This document shows positions 1 through 11,200 of a stretch of DNA of 64,000 nt, piece after piece. This stretch comes from Plectrocnemia conspersa. Its lineage: Eukaryota > Arthropoda > Insecta > Trichoptera > Polycentropodidae. Where the stretch lies: the NCBI GenBank assembly GCA_009617715.1, contig VTFK01000003.1, forward strand, positions 1,736,001 to 1,800,000. The letters run 5' to 3'. The position numbers and the translations under genes were made by a program. Within the stretch, counting starts at the first letter, position 1. Each line of letters opens with the position of its first letter. The notes below the pieces were generated by a model. The model was not told the DNA's origin. It did no database searches and saw only the letters and a program-made list of their open reading frames with translations.

Positions 1-610
1 GACTAGTTTTCTATACATGATGTATCACTTTTTTGTGGATTAAGGTAACTTTTGCACATCTCGTAATTAAGTCACTCGATAGTATTACCGTTGAAAATTA
101 ATATTCATATTTTATTTTTATTAAACATGGATTTTTCCGTGATCCGTGTTTCATCACCACTTGCCACACCCCACAATTTTCGGCTTCTAGGCAACCGCCT
201 ACTCGTCTGTGACCACGGGACGTCCCTGCCTACTGTGGCCTCATTTCCTGGGGGGAAACGAGGTCTTAATATAGTCGAATTATTGAAGGCAGACTTATTT
301 TCATTGAGCTTGTAAATTACCTCTTAATTATTTTAGACAAAATGTCAGTTGCTCTATGGTCTTCGAATATAAAAAATTGCCAAACGATAATAATCTATTC
401 AGTATACTTAAATAGTTTGATGACATAATTTATTTAAAAATTACATTCTAATCTCCCTAAAAGTATTTTAAGAAAGTGTCGTTTTTATTTGTGTTTAATG
501 GAATGCATTGTATTAACTTTTTTAAATATACAGAAATAACAATTCTGTACAAACTGTGTATTGAAATTCACGGAAAGGTTATGATAATTACGCACGAATA
601 CATATGTTTT
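1..610. other. AT-rich flank, no gene seen
   Basis: I see no gene or recognisable element here. A short GC-richer patch at about 150-285 stands out from the AT-rich surroundings and can be translated on the + strand for about 75 codons, but I recognise no domain in it. It may be a repeat fragment. Confidence 0.4.
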
Positions 611-945
611 CAGAAACCAGATTGTTATAAACATCTTTTCCGGCTTTTGGCTCTAACGTCTGCGAAAATGGCCAGCAACGTTTTAAAATTTAAAACTTCG
701 TTTTTTATCGCCGTGTGCGTATTTATTCCCCCAAACATCGATTAAAAATCTCAATTAACCGTTTATCAGTGTCGTCGATAACACCGAATAAGACACGACG
801 ACACTGATAAACGGTTAATTGCTAACTAATGTTTAGGGAATAAACACGCGCTTGGCGTTTTAAATTTTAAAACGTATTTATGTAGGCCACTTATGCAGAT
901 GTTAGGGCCAAAATCAGAACCAATGTTCATAGCCATTGGTTTCTG
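611..945. repeat. Foldback (long inverted) repeat, arms about 165 bp
   Basis: Two copies of one repeat lie head to head. The inner 25 bases of each arm (753-777 and 796-820) are perfect reverse complements around an 18-base spacer. Outward the match is diverged but continuous: a TTTAAAATTTTAAA-type block, a block with GGCTTTTGGC/TGGCCCTAAC-like sequence, and CAGAAACC at 611-618 facing GGTTTCTG at 938-945. A single copy of the same repeat lies at about 29519-29740. I infer a foldback-type or palindromically duplicated non-autonomous transposon. Confidence 0.75.
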
Positions 946-1119
946 AGCGTGTCGCCGGTATTCCTAACCTTTCATTTTCTGTGATGTATAACTATATTAT
1001 ATGTAAACAATACTACACATTGCTTCAAATAATTTAAATATCTATTGTATATAAATACAATAAATGCTGGGTTGGGATCTTAAGTAAACCCCCTTTGCTA
1101 TTATTATGCAGTTTCAAAA

Positions 1120-1215
1120 CGCCCATTTGCTGTCAAACCATAACCTAACTTATATGAATTAACCAAATCCAACTTGAAACTAATTATAGTTTTAGAACTT
1201 TCATTAGTTAAATTT
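1120..1215. repeat. Dispersed repeat, related to 33290-33390
   Basis: This stretch, with the core AACTAATTATAGTT followed by AGAACTTTCATTAG, resembles the sequence at 33290-33390, where the same core is flanked by a perfect 13-base inverted pair (ACTTGATCTAATG / CATTAGATCAAGT). The copies share a block near AACCTAACTTA as well. It looks like a small non-autonomous element of unknown class. Confidence 0.45.
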
Positions 1216-1592
1216 CAAAATACAAACTTAGCTAACTAATCGCTAAGTGGAAAATAAGCGGAAGAAAAAGTATAGACAGATATCGCACCTCGCATACTGC
1301 TCTATAGTTTATTTACAATTCGATATTACACTATGCTTTAAAAATATTACCGATGTTACTACGAACGAGTGTTGGTCAAAATATGTTCAAACTGAATTAA
1401 TTTCGGTCAATAGGAGGGCGCAAAAACAATTATCACTTCCCAGAAGTCAAAAATTCACGTCAAAAGCAATATAATCGTGTCGGCGCCGTTGCGACCTTCT
1501 ATTAGTCAAAATTCGGTTTATTTATTGTAGTGTTTATTCATTTATTGTAGGTCGTAATATTGTTATAAAAAGTCTTACTGATTTTAACATGG

Positions 1593-1925
1593 CGCGATTT
1601 TATTGATTTTAACGTGGATTGTATGTAAATAGAAACGCCCTCTTGAAATATACATGTCATTTAATGAAGTAATATAAATTTAAGTGAAATCAAAATATTT
1701 AAAAAAAATGACTACTGACTAATCAACTTCAATCGATTCTCATTTATTTTAAATTTTAATATTGTTGAATACAACTGCGAACGCAATGGCGCGATTTTAT
1801 TGCTTTTGGCGTGGACTAAACAGGGACCCTTTGAATTAAGCCAAAAAATGCATGTCATATAATGAAATACTGTGAATTCAAATGAAATGGAAATATTAAA
1901 AAAATGACCACTTACTAACCAACTT
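1593..1925. repeat. Imperfect tandem duplication, unit about 195 bp
   Basis: A unit starting at ATGGCGCGATTTTATTG occurs at about 1589 and again at about 1785. Both copies continue through related blocks (CATGTCAT, TAATGAA, AAATATT, AATGAC, ACTAA, CAACTT). The copies are diverged by substitutions and small indels, so the duplication is old. No protein-coding capacity is evident. A phrase like CGATTTTATTGCTTTTG also occurs near 33052. Confidence 0.6.
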
Positions 1926-2106
1926 TTGCTCCCTTGGAAAAAGCTGAAAGGTCGTCCCTGCAAAGATGAAGGAGAAATACTCGTATCCATGCATGGTTTT
2001 GAATGAAGATCATTACCACCATCGTCTTCGAGACATCGGCAGTATAATATTGCTGCTGAAAAAATAAGTAAAAAAATAATTAAAAGTAATTTATATTAAG
2101 TTTTTT

Positions 2107-2232
2107 AGTAATTTATTGAGTATTTACAGTTACTTGTTATTTATATAAATATATAGTGATCGGTGCGCGGAGCCTACCAGAGTCGACAAGAGAAGAGTTC
2201 CATCACGCCAGTGTTGCCAGAGTGCCGCCACA
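2107..2232 (-). mobile_element. LTR-like repeat fragment (copy 1 of 4)
   Basis: This fragment shares with copies at 24085, 33592 and 34033 a terminal block reading CACGCCAGTGTT(G/A)C...GCCGCCA on the + strand. It also has a TTTATT about 100-130 bases upstream, which is an AATAAA poly(A) signal in the minus orientation. I infer a degraded solo LTR read on the minus strand. The family is not identified. Confidence 0.45.
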
Positions 2233-2539
2233 ATAAACCTAAATGAAAATATATATAAATAGGCCCTTTACAATATGATTTGTAACATCCGGCAATGACC
2301 TCGATGACACTCTCGTCACTTAATACGTGAACGAGCGAAATGGGGAATAACTTAAAGCTCCATTTAATGCCGACGATTTTTTCTATTTTCAGCAATTAAA
2401 TTTCAATTATTATTACGTGTTACGTGTTCAACTATAAATAATTAAAGCGATATTTTTGCATGCGTATATACTATACAGCACAGTAACGCGCGGATTTATT
2501 TGGCACAGTAAGGGAAATGTTAAGATGCAAGAATACAGT

Positions 2540-2870
2540 TACACCGGCACCTTTCGCGTGGTCAGGTTACCGACCGCTGTGCTCGTTTGAAAAATGGCGG
2601 CATTCAACGACCCTTTCTAGTGACATCTATCGGCGTATGGCGAAACCGAGCCGATGCCGTCGGTAAGGTAGATCTCTGCAAGCCCGAGATGTGTGTGTCC
2701 CGGTGTTGTGGGCGCTGAGGCGGCGCGCGGCCCCCCTCGGCCGCCGACACGCCCCCGCATCGGGGGCCCCAAAGCCAGAGCCTCCGGTAATCACCGTCGA
2801 TTCGCGCTTTCGTCGCCTTCTACACCGCGCACCGTAGAACCTCTTAACGTCAACCATGGGACCCATTCAA
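2540..2870 (+). promoter_or_regulatory. GC-rich island, possible Set2 promoter and noncoding first exon
   Basis: This is an abrupt GC- and CpG-rich stretch in AT-rich DNA. A perfect-looking splice donor, GTAAGG, follows CCGTCG at about 2661-2669. The Set2 coding exon begins with an intron acceptor (TTTCAG ending at 8257) 15 bases before its ATG, so an upstream noncoding exon must exist, and this island is the best candidate. A short uORF (ATGGCGGCATTC, about 9 codons) starts near 2594. The link to Set2 is inference. The open frames on both strands here are GC-driven and I do not call them genes. Confidence 0.35.
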
Positions 2871-5812
2871 AAAAGTCACATTACTAATTTTGACATGACA
2901 TCTCGCGTTTCGTCTGAATTACTCGTCCAATATCGCACTTTCGACCTTTACGATCGTACGATCGCCAAAGATGCGACGCCGGAACCAGACTCCGGCTCTG
3001 CGCGATTCCTTTCTTTTTGGTTAATTCCATCGAAATCTAACAAACTGACTCAAACACCCAATTATCATTCTCGTCGTATAATCGCTATGTACTCTGAGAC
3101 TTGAATCTTTAGAGTCCATCAACGCGTATATCTCCATCTAACTTTATAGATATCAGCTCATTTATTTGAGGTCTAACGTCACTACAAAAATCATTTTTTT
3201 ATAATAAAATATATTATTGTCATTTTGCTTGTATATATTTTATTCATAAGAATAAAGAAAGTTGTAAATAAATGCTTTACTTTTATTATATTACAAATAT
3301 TTTGCTTGATTATAGTGAAAACAATAGCATTGTGACTTTTAATGCAATTATTTATTGTCAGTGGCTTCTAAACCTTATGTTACTACGCCCCATATTTTAA
3401 CAAAAAAATCTTGATCTCTTAACACACTTTTAAATAGTAAAAATATGTGTACTTATAAGTATGTTTATAAACGAGTTATTTTTTCGCAAAAAAAACGGTT
3501 GAAATTTTGATTTAATGACAATAGCCCTTGTATAGTCTCTCAAAAACATTCACTTTAGTTCAACAAAACGTATCGAATAATAATTATATTAGTTGTTCAT
3601 TTTGGAAACTTGTCATGTTATTCATCGATAAATAGATTCTGTGCACAGTGTGAACTTTGTGAAGGCAAGATTATTAAAATAATATAAGAAGTGCATTGTC
3701 AAACCTTGCAAATGCTAAGTAAAAATTTTTTTGGCTACTTTCCTGTTATCATATATTATATATATATATATACAATTATAAATTACTTTTTCAAGTAGAT
3801 TCGTTGCAGATAGTTATTCATGGGGTGTTCACTGTTCTGACCAACGCTCAATCGCTGCCGCTTGTCACACTTAACCTGTTTCAAAATTTAAAACGGTTAA
3901 GTGCGAACGAGCAGTAGCGAGTGAGCGTCGGTCAGAACATCGAACACAACAAAAAAAATTCTTGCAGGAATTGTACGACTTCTGTTTCGCTACGAGGCAG
4001 TTTAAACCTTTAGATGCTAAACAACAATATGTCGTTATGCATAAAACTAGCGAGAAATACTAACAACCATCGTTATCGGGTCATTGATGATGTCATCATG
4101 CTCGAATATGAAAATCTGTGCATCAGTGGTTTAAAACATTTTTTATACAGTTTAATTAATTATTGTGTAAAATAGAATTTCAATTACTGCATTTTATAAT
4201 TCAGTTAAAAATTTTATATAAAGAATACTTGACTGATTACATACACGAAAAAACACAAATTATATTAAAATAATTTCACTGACTACAAATAAAACAACAA
4301 AATTAAAAGCCATACAAATTGCATAACAAAATAAAAAAACTACAAATTACTTGAAAATTACAAAACAAAATTATTTGCAATATTTGAAATGTTCTGTTAA
4401 CATTTTTAATACCGTGCGAATATTTTGTCGCTCGATGCGGTCACGACGCTAGTGCCGTTTGAGACTTTTCTCTCACAAGAAACTATTATTTACGCTAAGA
4501 AAAAATATTACAAGCCATGTTGGGTTTATCGTCATCTATGAAGAACCATTAAAAATTATGATAATTTGAATAACGAGTTTTAAACCACGCACGGCGCGTC
4601 AGGGCTGTCACTATGTCATGCAAATAAAAAATAAAATAAATATCAAACGCTTGACTAAATAATTTACGTCATTGAAGCCTTTTAGGGATGTGAAGAAGGT
4701 CAACACGTGCATTCCAAATGTTTATAACATTTTTTAAATCTAAAAATACGCAGCACTGAGCGCATTGATACGTAATACACATTGCGGTACAAAAACGGTT
4801 AAACAAATGCCGTGATGACATTTTTCACATATAACACATGTGATATGTGATCTTTAACGGGACCACAATTCTTCCTGCTACAACAACACATATGTTTTCT
4901 TTTATTTAAAAAGTAATTATAAACTCACCTAATCTCAGATTTTGAATAAACATCATAGCTTCCAAAGGGTTAAACACTAATTTTCAATGAAAATATAATT
5001 GTATATAAATAAATAAAATGTATAAACAAATGAAGAAATATTTTTTACTGTTAAATATAACACTAATATGTGCATTATTTCACTGAGATTAATCTCAATT
5101 ACATTTCTTAGCCACAAAGATTTAATAATATAATTTAAAATTTCAAAACTGTTCAATCAAACTTGTCATTTTGAAAAATTAACCTATATAAATATCTGTA
5201 CTAAGTTTGTATTTAGATATCTGTGCCAAGTTTAATAAGATATTTATTATGAATTGAATTTAGATATTCTTGTATTGTATATTCAAAACCTTGCTCGATT
5301 TTAATTGATCATCACAATATTCAACCGTGAGATCAGGAAAATCTAGGAAATCCTCATTTGTGATGATGGTTCGAAATTACAATTATACAATAATCACTTA
5401 TTCCGATTTCGCAGATATGATGGGCTCATATGGGATTCGACTTACAGCGCTGCTACTAAATTTGTGTCTTCATTAGTAAAATTAATATAGAAAAAAATAG
5501 TTTATTTAAAAATACTTTTAAACATAAAAATCGACCTGATTCTTTCGGTAAACGGACCATTGCTCACATGACAACTTGCTCAGACGGAAATTGGTCACAA
5601 ATCGGTTGCTCATATTGCTCATAAAGTTATTTAATTTCAATATACGATCATCACATACAAATTATTGAGACACTCATTCTGATTAATAAATTTTGAAATT
5701 TTTATATTTTGCATCAATTTATTAAAAATATTTGTTCATGTTTACAAATACTTTTAGCCTTTAATTGAATGTGTATTATTTTCATTTTGTCGTGTACATA
5801 TTATTTCTAGAA
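2871..5812. other. AT-rich intergenic or 5' intron DNA, no gene seen
   Basis: Apart from the small foldback at 3826-3946 listed separately, I see only AT-rich DNA with short homopolymers and a TA repeat at 3753-3771. The motif AAAGGGTTAA at about 4966 resembles a piggyBac-type end but I could not pair it. If the island at 2.6 kb is the Set2 first exon, this region is its first intron. Confidence 0.4.
3826..3946. repeat. Compact foldback repeat, arms about 55 bp
   Basis: The sequence reads inward from both ends as an imperfect palindrome: GTTC.CTGTTCTGACC.ACGCTCA.TCGCT on the left and its reverse complement on the right, around a TTTCAAAATTTAAAAC centre. The left edge, with about 30 flanking bases (TATTCATGGGGTGTTCA), recurs at about 43306-43335. 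I infer a small foldback MITE. It has no coding capacity. Confidence 0.6.
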
Positions 5813-5814
5813 TA

Positions 5815-6436
5815 CAGTAAAACCTCGATATAACGGACTAATGCGGGTGAGGGGGTGTCCTTGTCCGTTAAAGCCAAAAGTCTTATTTAAAAGTATATTT
5901 TCTGAATGTGTTTTTTTAGTAAGAAAATAAATGGCACAATACAGTGTCGGATAAATTTTCCATAAATGGATTGAAAATATTATTATTTATTTCACAGAAA
6001 AGATTTCTATCAAATTAAAATAAATAAACAAACATTTTTTTTGTAAATACACTTTATTTGGATGTAGGTATGAATTGATAATCATGGTCAGAAAAATTAC
6101 AAACGGTGACCTTTGGATTTAACCTTTTTTCCGCAGATGGCTTTTATAGAAGTCGTCAAGAATATCGCCAATATTCATTGGGCACCTAAAGGTGAATAAA
6201 CCTTTGCCCCTAATAATGTGGTTATTTAGTTTATTTAACGCTGTAAATCACTTGAATATATTGAACCATAATATTTAAAAAAATATGGCATGAATAGGTG
6301 CCCCCCACATATTAACAAATTTCGAAATCAACTGCGGTGAAAGGGTTAAATATGTATAACGTTAAAAGAATATTTTCACATTTGATCAGATATTTTGTCC
6401 GTTACATCCAAAGTCCATTTTATCGAGGTTTTACTG
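5815..6436. mobile_element. pogo-type (Tc1/mariner superfamily) MITE with TA target duplication
   Basis: The terminal inverted repeats begin CAGTAAAACCTCGATA on both ends (5815 onward and, reversed, up to 6436) and stay similar for about 25 bases. The element is flanked by TA at 5813-5814 and 6437-6438. CAGT ends with AACCTCGATA are typical of pogo/Tigger-type elements. The interior has no transposase, so the element is non-autonomous. A second MITE is inserted inside it at 6119-6349. Confidence 0.8.
6119..6349. mobile_element. piggyBac-type MITE with TTAA ends, nested
   Basis: The element is bounded by TTAA at 6119-6122 and 6346-6349. The inverted ends read TTAACC...CCGCAG on the left and CTGCGG...GGTTAA on the right. 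TTAA duplication with a TTAACC start is the hallmark of piggyBac-type transposons. A relative of its right half (GGCAT.AATAGGTGC.CCCCACATATTA) lies at about 12218-12296. It sits wholly inside the pogo-type MITE and therefore inserted later. Confidence 0.75.
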
Positions 6437-6439
6437 TAT

Positions 6440-7134
6440 GCATATGAGGAAATAATAAAATTACTTTAAAAATAGTGTATGAATATTTATTAATTTCTTA
6501 ATCAATAAAATTTTTTTCACTGTCTCGTTAATTTTAAAATTTAATTACCTGAGAAACATGATTTTTTACTTCATATTGAATATCTTCTTGAATTTCAATA
6601 TGTATGATTAAATTAATTCATAATTATAATAACGATAAATAGGACGGTTATATAGTTTTATTTTACAGATATATTTCTTAATGATTAATTTAATAGGTAT
6701 TTTATTTTAAATTAATTTAATATATCCTTACAAATTTTTTTTTTTCACGATGTCTTGAAACATTTGCTCTGTTGTTTATTTGTTTATGAATAAATTTGAG
6801 AAAATTATTTATTTACTTACGCGTTTGAACATTGAAAATAAAACGATATGTGCGTAATATAGAGATCGCGCTGAAACGCTTTTCAGAGTAGTTGTGAATT
6901 ATTTATTATGGCGGAAGTTAAAAAAACGTTTCCTACATAATAATAATAATTAAATTCATTGCTTATATTTGCTTTTATTTATTTTTTAAACGACCAGCTA
7001 TTAGATAATTATGTTTATATTTATCACCATTCATTGATATATTTAGTTTAACCAATCAGCAGCTTGTTTAATTAAAATTATCCATATACTTTCGATTTTT
7101 AAATCAAAAATACCTAATTGTTACATTATTATTT
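6440..7134. other. AT-rich, nothing recognised
   Basis: I see no exon-like or repeat-like structure beyond low-complexity A/T runs. Confidence 0.4.
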
Positions 7135-7560
7135 AACGTTCCCAGGAAAATCCATTGATTATTTTCTATCGTCTTGTATACACGAGAGTGAGCACTGTCT
7201 TTGTATAAAATTACCCATCTTTAATTTATAAGGGAATGTCTTTTTTATGGTTGAAGTCGCTTTTAAATGAATTAGTGTCTGTCATAATTGTCCGCCTATA
7301 ATCCAATAACTCATAATGAATTATGCCTCGTATATCCCACCAAATGCATAACATTATCTTATTGGAGCGTAATCCTGTTCTCGGGGTTGGAATTGGGGGT
7401 TGATTTTCTTTCAAACACTGCCTTTACGTCACGTGTGCAACTAAAGAATCCACTTCTCATCTTCAGTAACAATTCGACTCAAAAATAATCTGATCTAGAA
7501 TCATTTATTACTGACATATTGGGATTCGCTGCGCGAGGTTTCTCGTTGTCCTCAGACAAT
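7135..7560 (-). mobile_element. Decayed mariner transposase fragment
   Basis: Minus-strand translation in shifting frames gives pieces of a mariner transposase: an RIVTEDEKWI block (expected near the first catalytic Asp), then LRSNKIMLCIWWDIRG and IHYELL, which match the conserved KVMLSIWWD..G..YELL region. A weak KDSAH stretch follows at the place of the family's HQDNARPH motif. Stops and frame changes interrupt it, so it is inactive. The N-terminal HTH part and the terminal repeats were not found. Confidence 0.7.
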
Positions 7561-8257
7561 TTATGCAGCCCTAATATACTCACTAATAACCCCTACATAG
7601 ATATTTAATGTCAAAATTCCCGGAAGAAATGTTTAGAACCACATTTGATACTTTCTAAATTGAATGGCATTCCTGTCCGTTGCATTACAGATGTTTTTAA
7701 CTGCTATTGTCGCAATGTGACAGTTGAAACTAAAAAAGCATAATGTAGCTTAACTGAGATTATTTTACCTCTACTGCCTTTGTTTATTTAGGGTTGAAAC
7801 TATCGTAACAAAAATATCGCATTACTTAATTGCATCATTGATACGACTTTATTAACAAACACCGAAAGAATAGTGAAATTTTCATTAATTTATAAAAAGC
7901 TATACATTTTTGCAAATGTAAGAATAAAATGCTAAGACTTATGGGACAATCTGATATATGAACTATAAGAATATTCATAGAATTATAATCAAGTTTTAAA
8001 TAATGATAAAAACAACTATAACAAAAAACTTACACATAGTAGAAAAAACATTATCACTATTGATTATATGCATACATCGCTACAAAAACAAGAAGAATTT
8101 TTCACTAGCGTCTTTTTTACAGAAAATTTAATTTTTTTCTATTTAAAAAATATATAATTGTAAACTTGAACCCAAAACTTATGTAGAATCTATTATCATT
8201 GTACAGTGTAACTTACATATTATCGTGTATAAATCTGAATAAACGATTAAATTTCAG
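7561..8257. other. AT-rich sequence before Set2, intron-like
   Basis: I see no gene here. The stretch ends in a splice acceptor (ATTTCAG, 8251-8257), so it is probably the end of the intron that joins a noncoding 5' exon to the first Set2 coding exon. Confidence 0.45.
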
Positions 8258-8272
8258 ATCAGTGTAAAAACC

Positions 8273-11200
8273 ATGGCCAGAAGGAGAAAGACGGCGGCAT
8301 CCTCGGCGCAGCCGCCGAGAACGAGGCGCTCGACTAGAGCGAGCGAAGCGCCTCCCGTCGTTGAGAAACAAATATCCGACGATGCATCAGCTAACCAAGA
8401 CTGCGAGAACGACTCACAAGACTCAAATCAATTATCCTTCCCGATGATCCTGATGAACCACAAAAATTTCGGCAAGTACAGATGTTTATCTTCGAAGAGC
8501 AGCGGACCGAGCGACGAGATCATAAATAACGTCGAAGTCAAAATCGTAGATCCTTGCGCGAGCTCCGAATCGGACTCCAACTCTGTAGAAACGCGCTTAA
8601 CCGACTCTCCCACAGTTAAATGCTTTTCCAAATACAACAGAAGCGACAGGAGCTCAAATTCGAGTAGTCCAATATCGATCAAATCCAAAATCGAATCAGT
8701 AGGACTGACCGAAATACAATCGGACAACTCCAACAATCAAATAACACTATCTAGCGTATTTTATGACACTCAATTACCCGATCCGACACTCGGAATCATA
8801 TCTTCGATGGACCCGAGAAGAAGCGCGTCTTCGATGGATTCTTTGAACAATATATTAGGTCGTATATCGCCTTATTTAAAATCGGATAAAAATTCTAGTG
8901 ACGATTATGATTTTTTATCGGATAACTTCGCCTCGGAGGTCACCATAGAAGATGAGAGTCAAGAGGGTGCTGAAAAAATCAACGGAGAAGAAGAAGACAT
9001 GTATACGATATACGAAATCATCAGCGAAGATCAAAATAACGATACGGAAGCGCCGTGTATATTTTCAAATACAGAACCGGAAGTCGTTTATGAATCGATA
9101 AAGACTGAAGAGAAAGACGACTTAAAAGTTCAATTAGATAAATTAAAATTAACGGCCGACGATGATACTGAAACGAAAACAATTAAGCGAAGTCCGAAAA
9201 CTATCAAGAAAGTCACCAAGAAGAAGCAAGTTAAACTTAATAAAGAATCAAACTCCACGCCTACCATGTCCGAAGAAGAGACTAAAATGGACGTTGAACC
9301 AGTCAGTCAAACCAATACAGAAAAGATTGATAATAATTACTCGACAGATTCTTCTTCGTCGTCGAGTACGTGCATTCGAAGATCTAGTCGGATTAAAACG
9401 ATTTCGATTCAAAAACAACGATCAAAAGGACACGGTTTAGTTAAAGGATCGCAGAAAAACATTTCTAATACTTTGAACAAAGATAATAAAGCGTCCGACG
9501 GCGATCCAACTAAATCGCAAGATGCATCACAAACTGTCTCAAACTCACAAAACTCACCAATATTTCCCGTGCCAATTAGCGATAGCGAAATTAGACCCGT
9601 CAAAGTCAAATCTAGATGGCGAAGATCGAGCGAGATGGAAATGGGTAGCCGATCTCCAGTCACTCCGCCCTTGAGTAGCCCTAATTCAAATAATAAATTA
9701 TCGGATAACGCGGGTATAGATCAAAAAACCTCCGTTGACGAAGCCATTCAAGAGAGATTGAATCAGTTTCAGATAATTTTAGAGAACGAATATCACTGTG
9801 ATAGAGCCGTGAGCAAAGAGGCGAAGAAAATGATCTGCGATTGCTTTCTAACTAAAGAAGAGATAGAAAGAGGTGAGCTGGGCTGCGGAGAAGACTGTCT
9901 AAATAGGTTACTTATGATAGAATGGTAAGATTTTTATCTCATAGAGTGGCTTTTATATTTAAGCGAGTAAATTTCATTTGTTTTGTATTTTTTTTTTTAT
10001 GTAATAGTAATTCACGATGTCCAGTCAAGGAGCGTTGCACAAATAGAAGATTTCAATCAAAAGAGTATTCAACGTTGCGGGTGGTGAAGACTGATAAGAA
10101 AGGTCTCGGGATCGAAGCAAATAGCGACATGGCCAGGTAATTTTATATTTTATTTTTTTTTCACTTTTCCGTTATTTGTCAACTCTTTCCTTAAAAACAC
10201 TAAATCAATATTTTTAAGAAGAACTCTTTTTTAAGTTACAATAATTGTCATTATTTTTATTATTATTGATTGACATTGGTAGTCTTTGGTATTGAATGGT
10301 GGATAAACGCATCAGCGATATTTTACAAATAACGCTTATTAGTTATCGCTCTGTAAATTGTTAAAATTATTTTTAAAGTGAATTGAAATATTTTTCAAAA
10401 TAGATTAAAAGTTTTACACAATCTAAATTAATCAGTAATAAAATTGTAATTACAAATACTTTTTGAATATTTTTTCTGCAGTCAAACGCCATTAAATAAA
10501 ATGTGATTGATTCGATTTTGTAAATTCTAGTCCGTAATAATAATTGAATACAAAATTCTAATTAATAACGGTAAATTCTTAAATCGAGTTTGATTTCGTT
10601 CCAGTGCGAAAACTTCTATTGAAAACAGTCATTAACACATTGCATACCAGACATTATTCTTAAAAATGCAGCTGTACTATTTTTTTAAACCATTATAACT
10701 GTTAATGTTAAATTTAAAATTTAGTTTTGTAATGATTGTGTTTAAATTCAGTAAATGTCGAACTGCAAATCGCATACCAATAAAATAAAAAATAAATTTG
10801 TGTTTAGAATCACCATATATTCATATTTTAAAAATATAAACGATACAGATTATGGTGGAATGCTTTTACTCATTATACAAAAACAACAAATATCAAACTC
10901 TGTGACCTCTACAATAATTTATTTATTTTTAACACTTGACAACTTTGATACTGTTGACAGCGAAAAATGTTGATACATCGTTACATATTTTGCTCCCAGT
11001 TTCTCAGACATCATCAATAACAATGACATACTTCAGTGACTCCCAACTGATGCGTAAGTTCAAGTATTGACAGCAAACCTCAGATTAGGGATTAATGAAT
11101 ATGTTCGAAGGCCATAAATAATAAAAGAGGGACTCAATTCAAAATTTTATAGAAGAACAGAAACTAAAATTTATAAATATATATCCCAAAGAGACATAAT

